Assembly: GCA_033239125.1 (NCBI GenBank)
Contig: BSWB01000005.1
Span: 145,820,494 to 145,884,493 of the forward strand
DNA from: Fagopyrum homotropicum
Taxonomy: Eukaryota > Streptophyta > Magnoliopsida > Caryophyllales > Polygonaceae
Direction of reading: 5' to 3'
DNA length: 64,000 nucleotides
Part shown: positions 46,024 through 55,135 of the stretch, in pieces
How the letters are laid out: each line of letters begins with the position of its first letter
Numbering within the stretch: the stretch's first letter is position 1
Program-made: the position numbers and the translations under genes
Notes under the pieces: generated by a model
The model's database searches: none
The model's input: the letters and a program-made list of their open reading frames with translations, nothing else
Told to the model about the DNA's origin: nothing

Positions 46024-48500
46024 AACTCACTACGAGAAGTATCAAATCTCTCTGCAATTCCTATAGAAGTAACTCACTACGAGAAGCAAAGTCTTGTTCA
46101 ACTACCGAAGGACTATCCGAACTAATGAGCACCCCGAATGGATCCCTCTTCCAGAAACACTCCCTCAAGGCGATATACAACCAATTCAGGACCGAAATCA
46201 AGAAGAAGCTCAAGGCTTGCAACTGTGTGTCTAAATGCAAGAACTATGTTAGTGAGAGTGATTTTTATTTTTGGATTTAAAAAGGCATAGCTGTATATAA
46301 TGCTTCATGTAACACAATAACATACAATTTACATTGCTATAACTTGCTAAGCTTCAACACCGTAATCTCGTTAAACTTCTCGGATTCTTTCATATGTTCT
46401 ACCGACAAGTTTGGTAGTAGACTCACAATCACTACAGCTTATATCATTACGGACATCGGTGACGACTTTTTTTGATAATCACAACATGTTTTCATATTGA
46501 CTAACATTTGGACATTTTCAATCCTTAACTACAGCTAATTTCATAGAGAGTTTGCTTGGTACAATTTATAGGGAATTAGGAATCAATCTCAAAATCCCTT
46601 AAATTGATTTTTCTGGATGGTTGCAAAAAAGATATCGAAAAGACCGGTTTTACCGAATGAATGATTCTAAGTTTTTTTTTTTGGTTCTTTCTTTTTGAAT
46701 TCATCATGGTAGAATTGGGCAATGATATTTTATGGCCTTATCCATATGGTTAACTTTCTTTTTCATGTACCGATTGATTTGTTGATAATGACATTTGGAG
46801 CTTCCAAAAATCATTTGTTCACACTTCAAAGGCTTTCCTATGAAACTTTGTGTTTCATAGGGCCAAACACTGGATATATTGGTTGGGCCTATTTTAGTTG
46901 GGTCGGTCCAATTCAACCCTTTACATAAACTTTGCTTTAGTCTAACTACACCCAAATTCAAATCGGAAGTGAGAAATCAAAACAATGAACCCAAAATTGG
47001 ATCTAATCCATCATTGATGTGCTCTTGTCTAGTGCTATGTAAATTTGACCCGGATCGAAAAACCTAGTCCAATCTACGGTCCATTGTTTTTGAGGATTAC
47101 GGTCCAGTTCCAGTCTAGAATCGAAAAAAATTGACGGATAGGGTCGCACCGGATTTTTTTTATATTTAATTTTATATATTTTAAAAATTATTTGATGTAC
47201 AAATTTAAATAATAATAATTTTTAGTTTTTGCAAAAACATACATTTTTTTTATTTGGGTTGCACCAGATTTTTTTTAAGTTTTGGTTCAATCCCGATTCG
47301 GTTCCCGATCCAAGGTTTTGAAAGCTCCGGTCCAAACCTGATGTACAATCCTACACTTATCCGAACCAATTTGGTTCAAAACACCAATCCGGACCGAATT
47401 TTTGAACACCAATTATGACCCAAAGGTCCCAAACGACCCAAATACCTTACTTATTTCTCTTCCTCTCTCGTTATCCTCTTCCTCCTATATATCTCTTTTA
47501 TTTGCAACCAAAAGCTTCAATAAATCTCCTTTAATTTCAATACTACCGCCCATTGCCGTCTAGTCTGTTTAGATCTGTCTACCACCATCTCGAGGTCGTC
47601 CAGACCAGTTCCAAACCCTACTTCAACCCAACCCATCCAGATTAGTCCGTATAGTCCCCAAACGGGACGGTGTCGGATTGTCCAATGTGTGGACAATCGT
47701 TGTCCAAGGTGTTTTTTAGAACATTGTTCATAGTCTCACAAATTGTGATCCAATTTTAAATATCTAATGAATTTTCCATAATTTTTTAATATGTTCATGT
47801 ATTATATAGAACTTGGACATATCCTAAAATTAAATATAAAATAAAAAAATATAAAAAGTCTTGTTCGTTAGAACCCGTCTAAATGAACAATTTGACTGGA
47901 CGATATACGGTTTTCTTCCATTCGTTAGAACCCGTCTAAATGAACGTATATAGACGATATACAACCTTGAGAATCTAGCCCACCTAATAGGCTCTAGAAA
48001 ACGGTTACTTGGATCGAGTTTGTCATAGGCTATTTAGTGGTGATTACTTTCTTTTTGAACTAGTTTACCGCTATTTGAAAAATACATATTATATTTGGAA
48101 TACATTGATAATATACGTTAAATATTTTGCCATATAAATATTGAATGTATAATATACAAATTTTAAGGGTCGCGCTAGATCTACGAAGTTTCCACCAAGA
48201 AAAATTATGGAACTGAGAAGAAAATTTTGGAAATTTTCCCACATCGATTATATTATAAAATATGAACATAACACAAAAAACTTAGGAAATTTCCCACATC
48301 GACTATATCATAACATGTAAACATAACAAAGCATATAGGTACAAAGGCTACTCAATTTATTGTAAATTGGTTTTAGAATAGAACCCGAACGCTTGTTTCC
48401 GTATGACCGACGTTCAATCTTGCCCTAAAAAATCCTAAACAATATCAATGGTTGAGGTTTTGAATACATTGCGTTGTTACTTGATATATATATATATATT
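46024..48500. other. Unassigned region right of Copia 1
   Basis: At 46019-46086 the phrase GAAGTAACTCACTACGAGAAG occurs twice with the pre-insertion sequence between. 46126-46280 is an open stretch of about 50 codons (SLFQKHSLKAIYNQ) that looks coding but is unrecognised. 47060-47400 contains GGTCCGGAACCGATT-like motifs reminiscent of the hAT MITE but without termini. TTCGTTAGAACCCGTCTAAA occurs twice (about 47867 and 47922). Nothing else seen. Confidence 0.35.
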
Positions 48501-48856
48501 AATTTATATATAAAAATAAATACACATCCGTGCAATTTATATTACTTTTTAATTATTTAATCTGTTAAAGTAGATTTAATTAGTTTGCAAGATTCCTAAA
48601 ATATAGTAAGATTAAAACTTTAAAATATAAATCCGTGGAATTTAAAATTTGTTATATTCCGTATCTTAAGAAAAATATATTTTGTTACTTGATGAGCAAT
48701 TTAGATTTATTGTGATATTTTATATATGGAAACTTCTATCCATTAACTTTGAAACTTATAAATTCGTTAATACATTATCTATCGGTTCACGCAACAAACC
48801 CTAACTAGCTATCAAACTACTTCTCGAAACCTGATTCAAGCTATCCTCCATCTTCA

Positions 48857-49200
48857 ATGGCGTCTGACATGTATGTTCCTGCGCAACTAGTGGAGTGGAA
48901 GCCGCCTACAAAAGGAGTCGTGAAATTGAACTGCGACGGCGGTGTATCGCGAGTCCGAGGGTGTGCAGTCGGAGCGGGCATCTTCCGTGACCACCAAGGC
49001 ACGCCTCTGTTTTCCTGCGCTTGTTCCGATCTTGGAAAGATGGGTCACACCTCCTACCAAGCCGAGGCTCGCGCTCTGTGTATGGGGATCGACATCGCCT
49101 TGAGTCTCGGAATCCACCTTTGGATAGAGACACATGCTAAACTTCTAGTCGATGTGTTGCGTTCGGGAAGGCCCAATCTTTGTGTTGATTATGTAAAAAT
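48857..49200 (+). pseudogene. RNase H-like protein, copy 5 (internally deleted)
   Basis: Opens like copy 3 (MASDMYVPAQ) and keeps D27 and E70. D94 is changed to His (WIETHAKLL) and the C-terminal half is deleted: after RSGRPNL the frame runs into the former 3' untranslated region (VDYVKIVVM) and stops at 49297. It shares its deletion junction and its leader (48510-48856) with copy 3. No DDM1 fragment follows; the match ends at about 49440. Catalytically dead by inspection. Confidence 0.7.
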
Positions 49201-49442
49201 TGTTGTTATGATATGTTTTAGTAATGAATTTACTCTTTGTGCAACACTTTGTACTGCTTTTGTTTTGGTATTTATGCTTCTGCTTTGTTTGCTGTAATAT
49301 ATGCAATTTTAGTTGTCAACAAGTAGACTGTAGTCTCTTAACGTGATATAGTTTAGCATTAGACTCACAACTGTATAACTTTGAAAAAGCTTTGTTGTTT
49401 AATTTACTCCCTATGATGATCTAATATCTCTTGATTGAAATA

Positions 49443-49800
49443 GGCACTATCTTTTATAAATTTTGTACTATGAACTATTCTATTATAATTTATGAACTAT
49501 CCTTTTATAAATTAATCGTTTATATGTTATGAACTATTCAATTATAATTCATGAACTATCATTTTATAAGTTATACACTATACTTTATAAATTTTGTAAT
49601 ATGAACTATTCTATTATAATTCATGAACAATCCTTTTATAAGTTATGAATTATCCCTTAACAAATTTTGAACTATTAATTTCACTCGTTTTTGAAAAAAT
49701 AAAAAAATAAAAAAATAAAATAAAATTTAGGGACACGTGTCGACTGCACAGTAAGCCGCACGGCCCTACCCTAATAATGAGTCTTACTTGAACACTACCA
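49443..49800. repeat. ATGAACTAT array, second copy, with TIR-like end
   Basis: The same degenerate AT-rich array as at 9085-9510, followed by GGACACGTGTCGACTGC and CTTGAACA (to about 49795), the inverse of the motif at about 8947-9007. Probably the opposite terminus of the same transposon type. Confidence 0.45.
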
Positions 49801-49904
49801 CAAATATAATGCCAAAAACAAACGCTTATTTTTTGCATATCAACGGCTATCGATATTCAAACACTAATCACAAACTCTTGTCTGCTTATATTCTTCAAAA
49901 AGAT

Positions 49905-50215
49905 GGAAGAATTGGATAGTCGCATCTTGGACAACAAACAACAATCATGAAACGAAATCGGTCAGAGTGAAGGATTACAAGTAGATGAAAACGAAATTAG
50001 TGAAAGTGAAGAACTAGATTGTCGCATCTTAGACAACAAACAACAATCATGAAACGAAATCGGTCAGAGTGAAGGATTGCAAGTAGATGAAAACGAAATC
50101 AGTGAAAGTGAAGAACTACATAGTCGCATCTTGGAAAACGAAATCGGTTGCAAAGTGAAGAAATAGATAGGCGCAAACAACGAAAACGAAATCGGTTCTA
50201 CTAGATAGTCGCATT
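49905..50215 (+). repeat. 102-bp tandem repeat, second copy
   Basis: Matches 12055-12480 with one unit fewer. The same TCATGA stop recurs in each unit. Confidence 0.7.
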
Positions 50216-50358
50216 GGAAAAATCATTGTGCAAACTAAATGTACATAATCTTACTTGAGACCGATTTCCACCTTAGGCAGTCCTGTGCTCAAGGCGGTTT
50301 CAATGGCCGCTGCTAATCCATTAGTCTACTTAAAGGCGGATCCACTCGTCCTTCTCTC

Positions 50359-50415
50359 TGATAGCAATTATATGTAAATAGAATATAATTAAGGGGAATT
50401 TATCAGAATCTCACA
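50359..50415 (+). repeat. Copia 2 5' LTR (57 bp)
   Basis: Starts TGATAGCAATTATATG and ends CAGAATCTCACA. It resembles the Copia 1 LTR with about 66 bp of the middle missing: shared TGATAG start, TGTAAATAG, AAGGGGAATT and TCTCACA end. A TATA-like TATATGTAAATAG is the only promoter-like motif. Confidence 0.9.
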
Positions 50416-50427
50416 TGGTATCAGAGG
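50416..50427 (+). promoter_or_regulatory. Primer-binding site of Copia 2
   Basis: TGGTATCAGAGG, matching the 3' end of plant initiator-Met tRNA in 11 of 12 bases, with no spacer after the LTR. Confidence 0.85.
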
Positions 50428-50513
50428 TTATCGTTCCTCTAACCCTCTTCCGCTCTTTCTAAAACCTACGGCCGTCACCGCCGTCTCTACCTTTTCTTTT
50501 TCGTTCTTCTTCA

Positions 50514-53500
50514 ATGGCTACCGATCGGAAACCGTCTTTTCATTCCGCACTCGGAATATCCAACATCAAGAACAACATCGCTCTCGTCCTTGACCATGAC
50601 ACTCCGTATGCTTCCTGGGTTACTCTCTTTCGAGTTACAGCAAAAGCTCACAACGTCCTTGATCACATCGACGCGAAAGTTTCCAAACCTACGGACATTG
50701 ACGACTCTTTATGGCTTCAGGTTGACGCAGCGGTCCTTCAATGGATATACAATACAGTCTCCCGGGATATACTGCTGCAAATCCTTGACTCCGATGATAC
50801 GGCGCTTCAAGCCTGGAATCGAGTCAAAGACATATTTCAAGATAACAAAAATACTCGTGCTGTTTATCTCGAACACGAGTTCTCAAACTGTAAGTTATCT
50901 GGATTCGCCTCTATTAACGCTTATTGCCTCCAACTTAAGTCCTTGGCAGATCAACTCAAAGGAGTTGGCTCACCGGTTCCCGATACTCGGCTTGTTCTTC
51001 AACTTATTTCGGGTTTACCCGCTGAGTATAATGCTGCGGCGAGTTTTATTCAACAATCCGACCCGCTTTCCTCGTTCACTAAAGCTCGGTCTCAACTTCA
51101 GTTGGAAGAAACGCGAATGGCGTCTCAATCCGGTTCTACCAGTGCCCTTACTGCAGCTACTCGGAACGCCGCCTCCACCGGCTCCGGCTCACCTCCGGCT
51201 TCTGGCGCCACCACACCGCCCCAGTCAGGAACCACATCGACTCCGACGGACCAGTCGAACAAACGTGGTCGAGGCCGCAAGGGGAAGCAGAAGTCCGGCA
51301 ATGGAAACCCTACCCAGCGTTTCGTGTGGCACGCAACACGCGGTTGGCTTCCCCTGCAGCAGCAGCATGCGGCCCACCTTCCTCCAGGCCCACCTCAGCA
51401 CTCCTGGATTCCGGCCCATACACAATCTGGCCCACAGCAGCCTTTCTCTGCTTACCCCCTTCAGCAACCCTCCATTCTTGGGCCTGGCCCAATGACGCAG
51501 CACACTCAGGCCCACATGGCCTATAATTTTCAGCCTACTGCTTTGGATTCATCGTTTGCTACTATGACGTTAAACCCGACGGATAATAATTGGTACATGG
51601 ACACCGGCGCAACATCTCACATGACTCACACTCCAGGTACACTCTCGTCTATTTCGTATAATGGTCCTTCAAATTCGATAATTGTTGGCAATGGCATGCG
51701 TATTCCTTCTACACGTATTGGAGAAACCACTTTTCCAACCACCACAAATCCCCTACACTTATCTAATGTCCTTGTCGCACCACAAATTGTTAAGAACCTT
51801 GTTTCCGTACGACGTTTCACTACTGATAACCGTGCTAGTGTCGAATTTGATCCATTTGGTTTTTCTGTGAAGGATCTGCAAACGGGGACCATACGCCTGA
51901 GATGCAATAGTTCGGGGGAACTTTATCCTGTCACCAAGTCATCCCAAGTTCACGCTCTATCCATTGAGTCACCCAGTCTTTGGCATGCTCGTTTAGGTCA
52001 TCCTGGAGCGCCTGTTCTAGATTTTCTTAAGAATTCTTCTTTTTTTCGTTGTAATAAAGAGAAATTCTCCTCTATCTGTCATGCTTGTCAATTGGGCAAA
52101 CATCACAAGCTTCCGTTTGAACGGTCTTTTACCACTACCTTTGCACCCTTTGATCTCATCCATAGTGACCTTTGGACGTCACCGGTTGAGAGTAAGGACG
52201 GATTCAAGTATTATCTCCTTTTTCTTGATGATTATACACATTTTTTATGGGTTTTTCCCATCAAATTCAAATCTCAAGTTTATGAGCTTTTTGTGCATTT
52301 TCACCAATGGGTTCGAACTCAATTTCATCGGACTATTAAAAATTTCCAATGCGACATGGGTAGGGAGTTCAACAACTCAAATTTTCACAATTTTTTCCAT
52401 ACCCACGGCATTAATTTCCGTTTTTCTTGTCCATACACCTCCCCTCAAAATGGTAAAGCGGAACGTATCATCCGTACAATCACAAATATGATACGTTCTC
52501 TTCTTTTCCATGCATCTCTTCCGGCTTGCTATTGGCCTCATGCATTAGAAACATCTTGCTATCTTCTAAACATTTTACCCACCACCACAATTCAAAATCG
52601 GTCTCCCACCCAAGCGTTGTATCTTACAACTCCTTCTTACCATCATCTTCGCGTATTTGGTTGTCTTTGTTATCCAAACAAAACCGCCACAATATCACAC
52701 AAACTTCAACATCGATCATCTCCTTGTGTATTCTTAGGGTACCCCTCTCACCATCGGGGGTATAAATGTTTAGATCTCACCACAAATAAAATTATTCTTT
52801 CTCGTCATGTCACTTTCGACGAATCTATTTTTCCGTTTGCTTCCTCATCACACGCGTCTTCTTTCCCGTCCTTTCCGGATGACACGGATCCGTCTCCATA
52901 TCACACCGAATTGGCATCTCGGGCTGCAGGTCCACGTGTACCAGTCCCAGCAGATTTATCACCAAATTCGAACCTGCTTTCCCCTATGCGCCAATCCAGT
53001 CCAGCTCAGCACTCCCCTGGCCCAGTTTCTGCTGCCCGCCTCGCTCCTGCTACCAGCCCAGTGACTGGCCCACATTCCACCACTGCTGGCCCAATTCTAC
53101 ATCAGTCCAGCCCAACGCCTTCTCCTCCCCTTCACCTTTCCGGGCCAATTACTGCTACCAGCCCACCTACGCCTGTTACTGCTGCCAGCCCACCTACGCC
53201 TGTTACTGCTGCCAGCCCACCTCCGCCTATCCCACATCAAACAGCTCCCTCACCTTTTCCACAACCTGCTACTTCAAATATAGATTTAGTTCAAACCCGA
53301 CCCCACACTCGCAGTCAGTCCGGTATTGTTAAACCTAAACCTATATTTGATCTTTCAATTTCCACCACAATATCACCCATTCCAAAATCCCATAATGTAG
53401 CCCTCCAAGACCCGCAGTGGAACGCTGCTATGGTCGACGAATATCGAGCCCTTATGCGGAATAAGACTTGGGTTCTGGTTCCTCGCCCTAATCAGGCTAA

Positions 53501-54926
53501 TATTGTGAGATGTATGTGGATTTTTCGTCATAAGTACAGGTCTGATGGTTCTCTTGAACGATACAAAGCTCGTCTAGTTGCCAACGGATGTTCCCAGCAA
53601 GTTGGCATTGATTGCGATGAAACCTTCAGTCCTGTTGTGAAACCAGCAACTATCAGGACAGTCCTCAGCATTGCAGTATCACGTTCATGGTCTATTCATC
53701 AACTTGACGTTCAAAATGCCTTCCTGCATGGGCATTTGAATGAAACGGTGTATATGTTCCAACCTCCTGGTTTTCGTGATTCTTCTAGACCTAATCATGT
53801 CTGTTTACTGCAGAAATCTTTATATGGTCTTAAGCAAGCGCCCAGAGCCTGGTTTCAGCGTTTTGCAGGTTTCTTGCTTCAAATTGGGTTCATTGCAAGC
53901 AAAAGTGATTCCTCCCTTTTCATTTATCGTCATGGCACCAATATTGCTTATCTGCTTCTTTACGTTGATGACATCATCCTTATTGCATCTTCTGATGAGC
54001 TGCGTCGCCATCTGATCAATCTTCTCAGCAAGGAGTTTGCTCTTAAAGATCTCGGTATTTTATCATACTTCTTGGGCATTTCAGTTCGTCAGAGCTCCTC
54101 TGGTTTATTTTTATCACAGGATAAATACGCTAGGGAAATTGTTGCCCGTGCCAAAATGACCACCTGTAAACCATCTGCAACACCTGCTGAACCTTCTGTG
54201 AAACTAAGTGCCTCATTTGGTCCACCAGTCAGTGATCCCACCCTTTACAGAAGTTTAGCTGGAGCACTTCAGTATCTGACCTTCACACGACCTGACATAA
54301 GTTATGCAGTTCAACAAGTTTGCCTTTTCATGCATGATCCCAGAGAAGCTCATTTTGCTGCCCTCAAGCGCATCATCCGCTACATCTCTGGCACATCCTC
54401 ATTAGGTATTACTATTTCTCCATCTCCAAAGTCAGATCTTATTGCATATACAGATGCCGACTGGGCTGGATGTCCTGATACTCGCCGCTCAACTTCTGGT
54501 TATTGTGTTTTCTTCAATGACACTTTAATCTCTTGGGCTGCCAAACGTCAATCTGTGGTGTCACGATCTAGCGCCGAGGCAGAATACAGAGGGGTTGCCA
54601 ATGTCGTATCTGAATGCTCCTGGTTACGCAATTTACTGCTTGAACTTCATTGCCCCCTTACCAAAGCTTCTGTGGTTTACACTGATAACATCTCCGCAAC
54701 GTACCTTGCCAGCAACCCGGTTCAACATCAACGAACCAAACACATCGAGATTGACATTCATTTCGTTCGTGATAAGGTTGCCCGCGGCCACGTTCGAGTT
54801 CTCCATGTCCCATCGGCTTTCCAGTATGCAGACATATTTACAAAAGGCCTTCCACGACAATTGTTTCTAGATTTTAGATCCAGTCTTACTGTACTGCCTC
54901 CTCCAATTTCGACTGCGGGGGTATGA
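50514..54926 (+). CDS. Copia 2 gag-pol polyprotein (1470 aa, intact)
   Basis: Starts at ATG after a 98-bp leader. Domains: UBN2-type gag (about 1-205); a basic SNKRGRGRKGKQKSG patch (about 248-262) and a Gln/Pro-rich linker with no CCHC zinc knuckle; protease DTG at 363-365; GAG-pre-integrase WHARLGHPG (about 488) with CHACQLGKH; integrase catalytic D552, D614 and E650 (exact D-35-E spacing); a Pro/Ser-rich linker with ASPPTPVTA repeats (about 870-920); reverse transcriptase (about 990-1235) with YVDD at 1150-1153; RNase H with D1314 in YTDADWAG and a SRSSAEAEYRG motif. The TGA stop is the first three bases of the 3' LTR. No defect was found. The product would build a virus-like particle, reverse-transcribe the element and integrate it. 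Confidence 0.95.
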   Translation: MATDRKPSFHSALGISNIKNNIALVLDHDTPYASWVTLFRVTAKAHNVLDHIDAKVSKPTDIDDSLWLQVDAAVLQWIYNTVSRDILLQILDSDDTALQAWNRVKDIFQDNKNTRAVYLEHEFSNCKLSGFASINAYCLQLKSLADQLKGVGSPVPDTRLVLQLISGLPAEYNAAASFIQQSDPLSSFTKARSQLQLEETRMASQSGSTSALTAATRNAASTGSGSPPASGATTPPQSGTTSTPTDQSNKRGRGRKGKQKSGNGNPTQRFVWHATRGWLPLQQQHAAHLPPGPPQHSWIPAHTQSGPQQPFSAYPLQQPSILGPGPMTQHTQAHMAYNFQPTALDSSFATMTLNPTDNNWYMDTGATSHMTHTPGTLSSISYNGPSNSIIVGNGMRIPSTRIGETTFPTTTNPLHLSNVLVAPQIVKNLVSVRRFTTDNRASVEFDPFGFSVKDLQTGTIRLRCNSSGELYPVTKSSQVHALSIESPSLWHARLGHPGAPVLDFLKNSSFFRCNKEKFSSICHACQLGKHHKLPFERSFTTTFAPFDLIHSDLWTSPVESKDGFKYYLLFLDDYTHFLWVFPIKFKSQVYELFVHFHQWVRTQFHRTIKNFQCDMGREFNNSNFHNFFHTHGINFRFSCPYTSPQNGKAERIIRTITNMIRSLLFHASLPACYWPHALETSCYLLNILPTTTIQNRSPTQALYLTTPSYHHLRVFGCLCYPNKTATISHKLQHRSSPCVFLGYPSHHRGYKCLDLTTNKIILSRHVTFDESIFPFASSSHASSFPSFPDDTDPSPYHTELASRAAGPRVPVPADLSPNSNLLSPMRQSSPAQHSPGPVSAARLAPATSPVTGPHSTTAGPILHQSSPTPSPPLHLSGPITATSPPTPVTAASPPTPVTAASPPPPIPHQTAPSPFPQPATSNIDLVQTRPHTRSQSGIVKPKPIFDLSISTTISPIPKSHNVALQDPQWNAAMVDEYRALMRNKTWVLVPRPNQANIVRCMWIFRHKYRSDGSLERYKARLVANGCSQQVGIDCDETFSPVVKPATIRTVLSIAVSRSWSIHQLDVQNAFLHGHLNETVYMFQPPGFRDSSRPNHVCLLQKSLYGLKQAPRAWFQRFAGFLLQIGFIASKSDSSLFIYRHGTNIAYLLLYVDDIILIASSDELRRHLINLLSKEFALKDLGILSYFLGISVRQSSSGLFLSQDKYAREIVARAKMTTCKPSATPAEPSVKLSASFGPPVSDPTLYRSLAGALQYLTFTRPDISYAVQQVCLFMHDPREAHFAALKRIIRYISGTSSLGITISPSPKSDLIAYTDADWAGCPDTRRSTSGYCVFFNDTLISWAAKRQSVVSRSSAEAEYRGVANVVSECSWLRNLLLELHCPLTKASVVYTDNISATYLASNPVQHQRTKHIEIDIHFVRDKVARGHVRVLHVPSAFQYADIFTKGLPRQLFLDFRSSLTVLPPPISTAGV
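54911..54923 (+). promoter_or_regulatory. Polypurine-tract region of Copia 2, inside the ORF
   Basis: GACTGCGGGGGTA directly precedes the 3' LTR. The G-run that should prime plus-strand synthesis encodes the last residues (A-G-V) of the polyprotein, so it doubles as coding sequence. Confidence 0.7.
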
Positions 54927-54980
54927 TAGCAATTATATGTAAATAGAATATAATTAAGGGGAATTTATCAGAATCTCACA
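54924..54980 (+). repeat. Copia 2 3' LTR (57 bp)
   Basis: Identical to the 5' LTR over all 57 bases; its first three bases are the gag-pol stop codon. Confidence 0.9.
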
Positions 54981-55135
54981 CTCTCGTTTGCTGTCGACTT
55001 CTCCTAATCCATTAGTCTACTTAAAGCGGTTACTTATCCCCTCTTGCTCAAGGCGGATAATTAGTCTTTTTTTTTTATAATTAACTTACAATTTTAAACA
55101 ATAAATTAATTCTTAAATAAAAAAAATCAACTTAC

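Larger units (their letters stand above)
50359..54980 (+). mobile_element. Copia element 2, intact, with 57-bp LTRs
   Basis: 4622 bp with identical 57-bp LTRs (50359-50415 and 54924-54980), a perfect TSD CTCTC (50354-50358 and 54981-54985), a primer-binding site directly after the 5' LTR, and a single uninterrupted gag-pol. All parts needed in cis can be named, so it appears coding-competent. The LTR is unusually short for an autonomous plant Copia. It inserted into the 249-bp element. Confidence 0.95.
50255..55130. other. Unclassified 249-bp insertion split by Copia 2
   Basis: Relative to the paralogous site at 12511, a segment starting TTGAGACCGATTTCC and ending in an A-rich stretch AAAAAAAATCAA is inserted between two copies of CTTAC (50250-50254 and 55131-55135). 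Without Copia 2 it is 249 bp. CTAATCCATTAGTCTACTTA occurs on both sides of Copia 2, as does CTCAAGGCGG. No class can be assigned; a small retroposon is possible. Confidence 0.5.

Noticed and set aside
50305..55025. Longer LTRs for Copia 2, using the CTAATCCATTAGTCTACTTA copies outside it
   Set aside because: These copies lie outside the perfect CTCTC duplication and are in the wrong order relative to the 57-bp repeats. The primer-binding site directly follows the 57-bp repeat.
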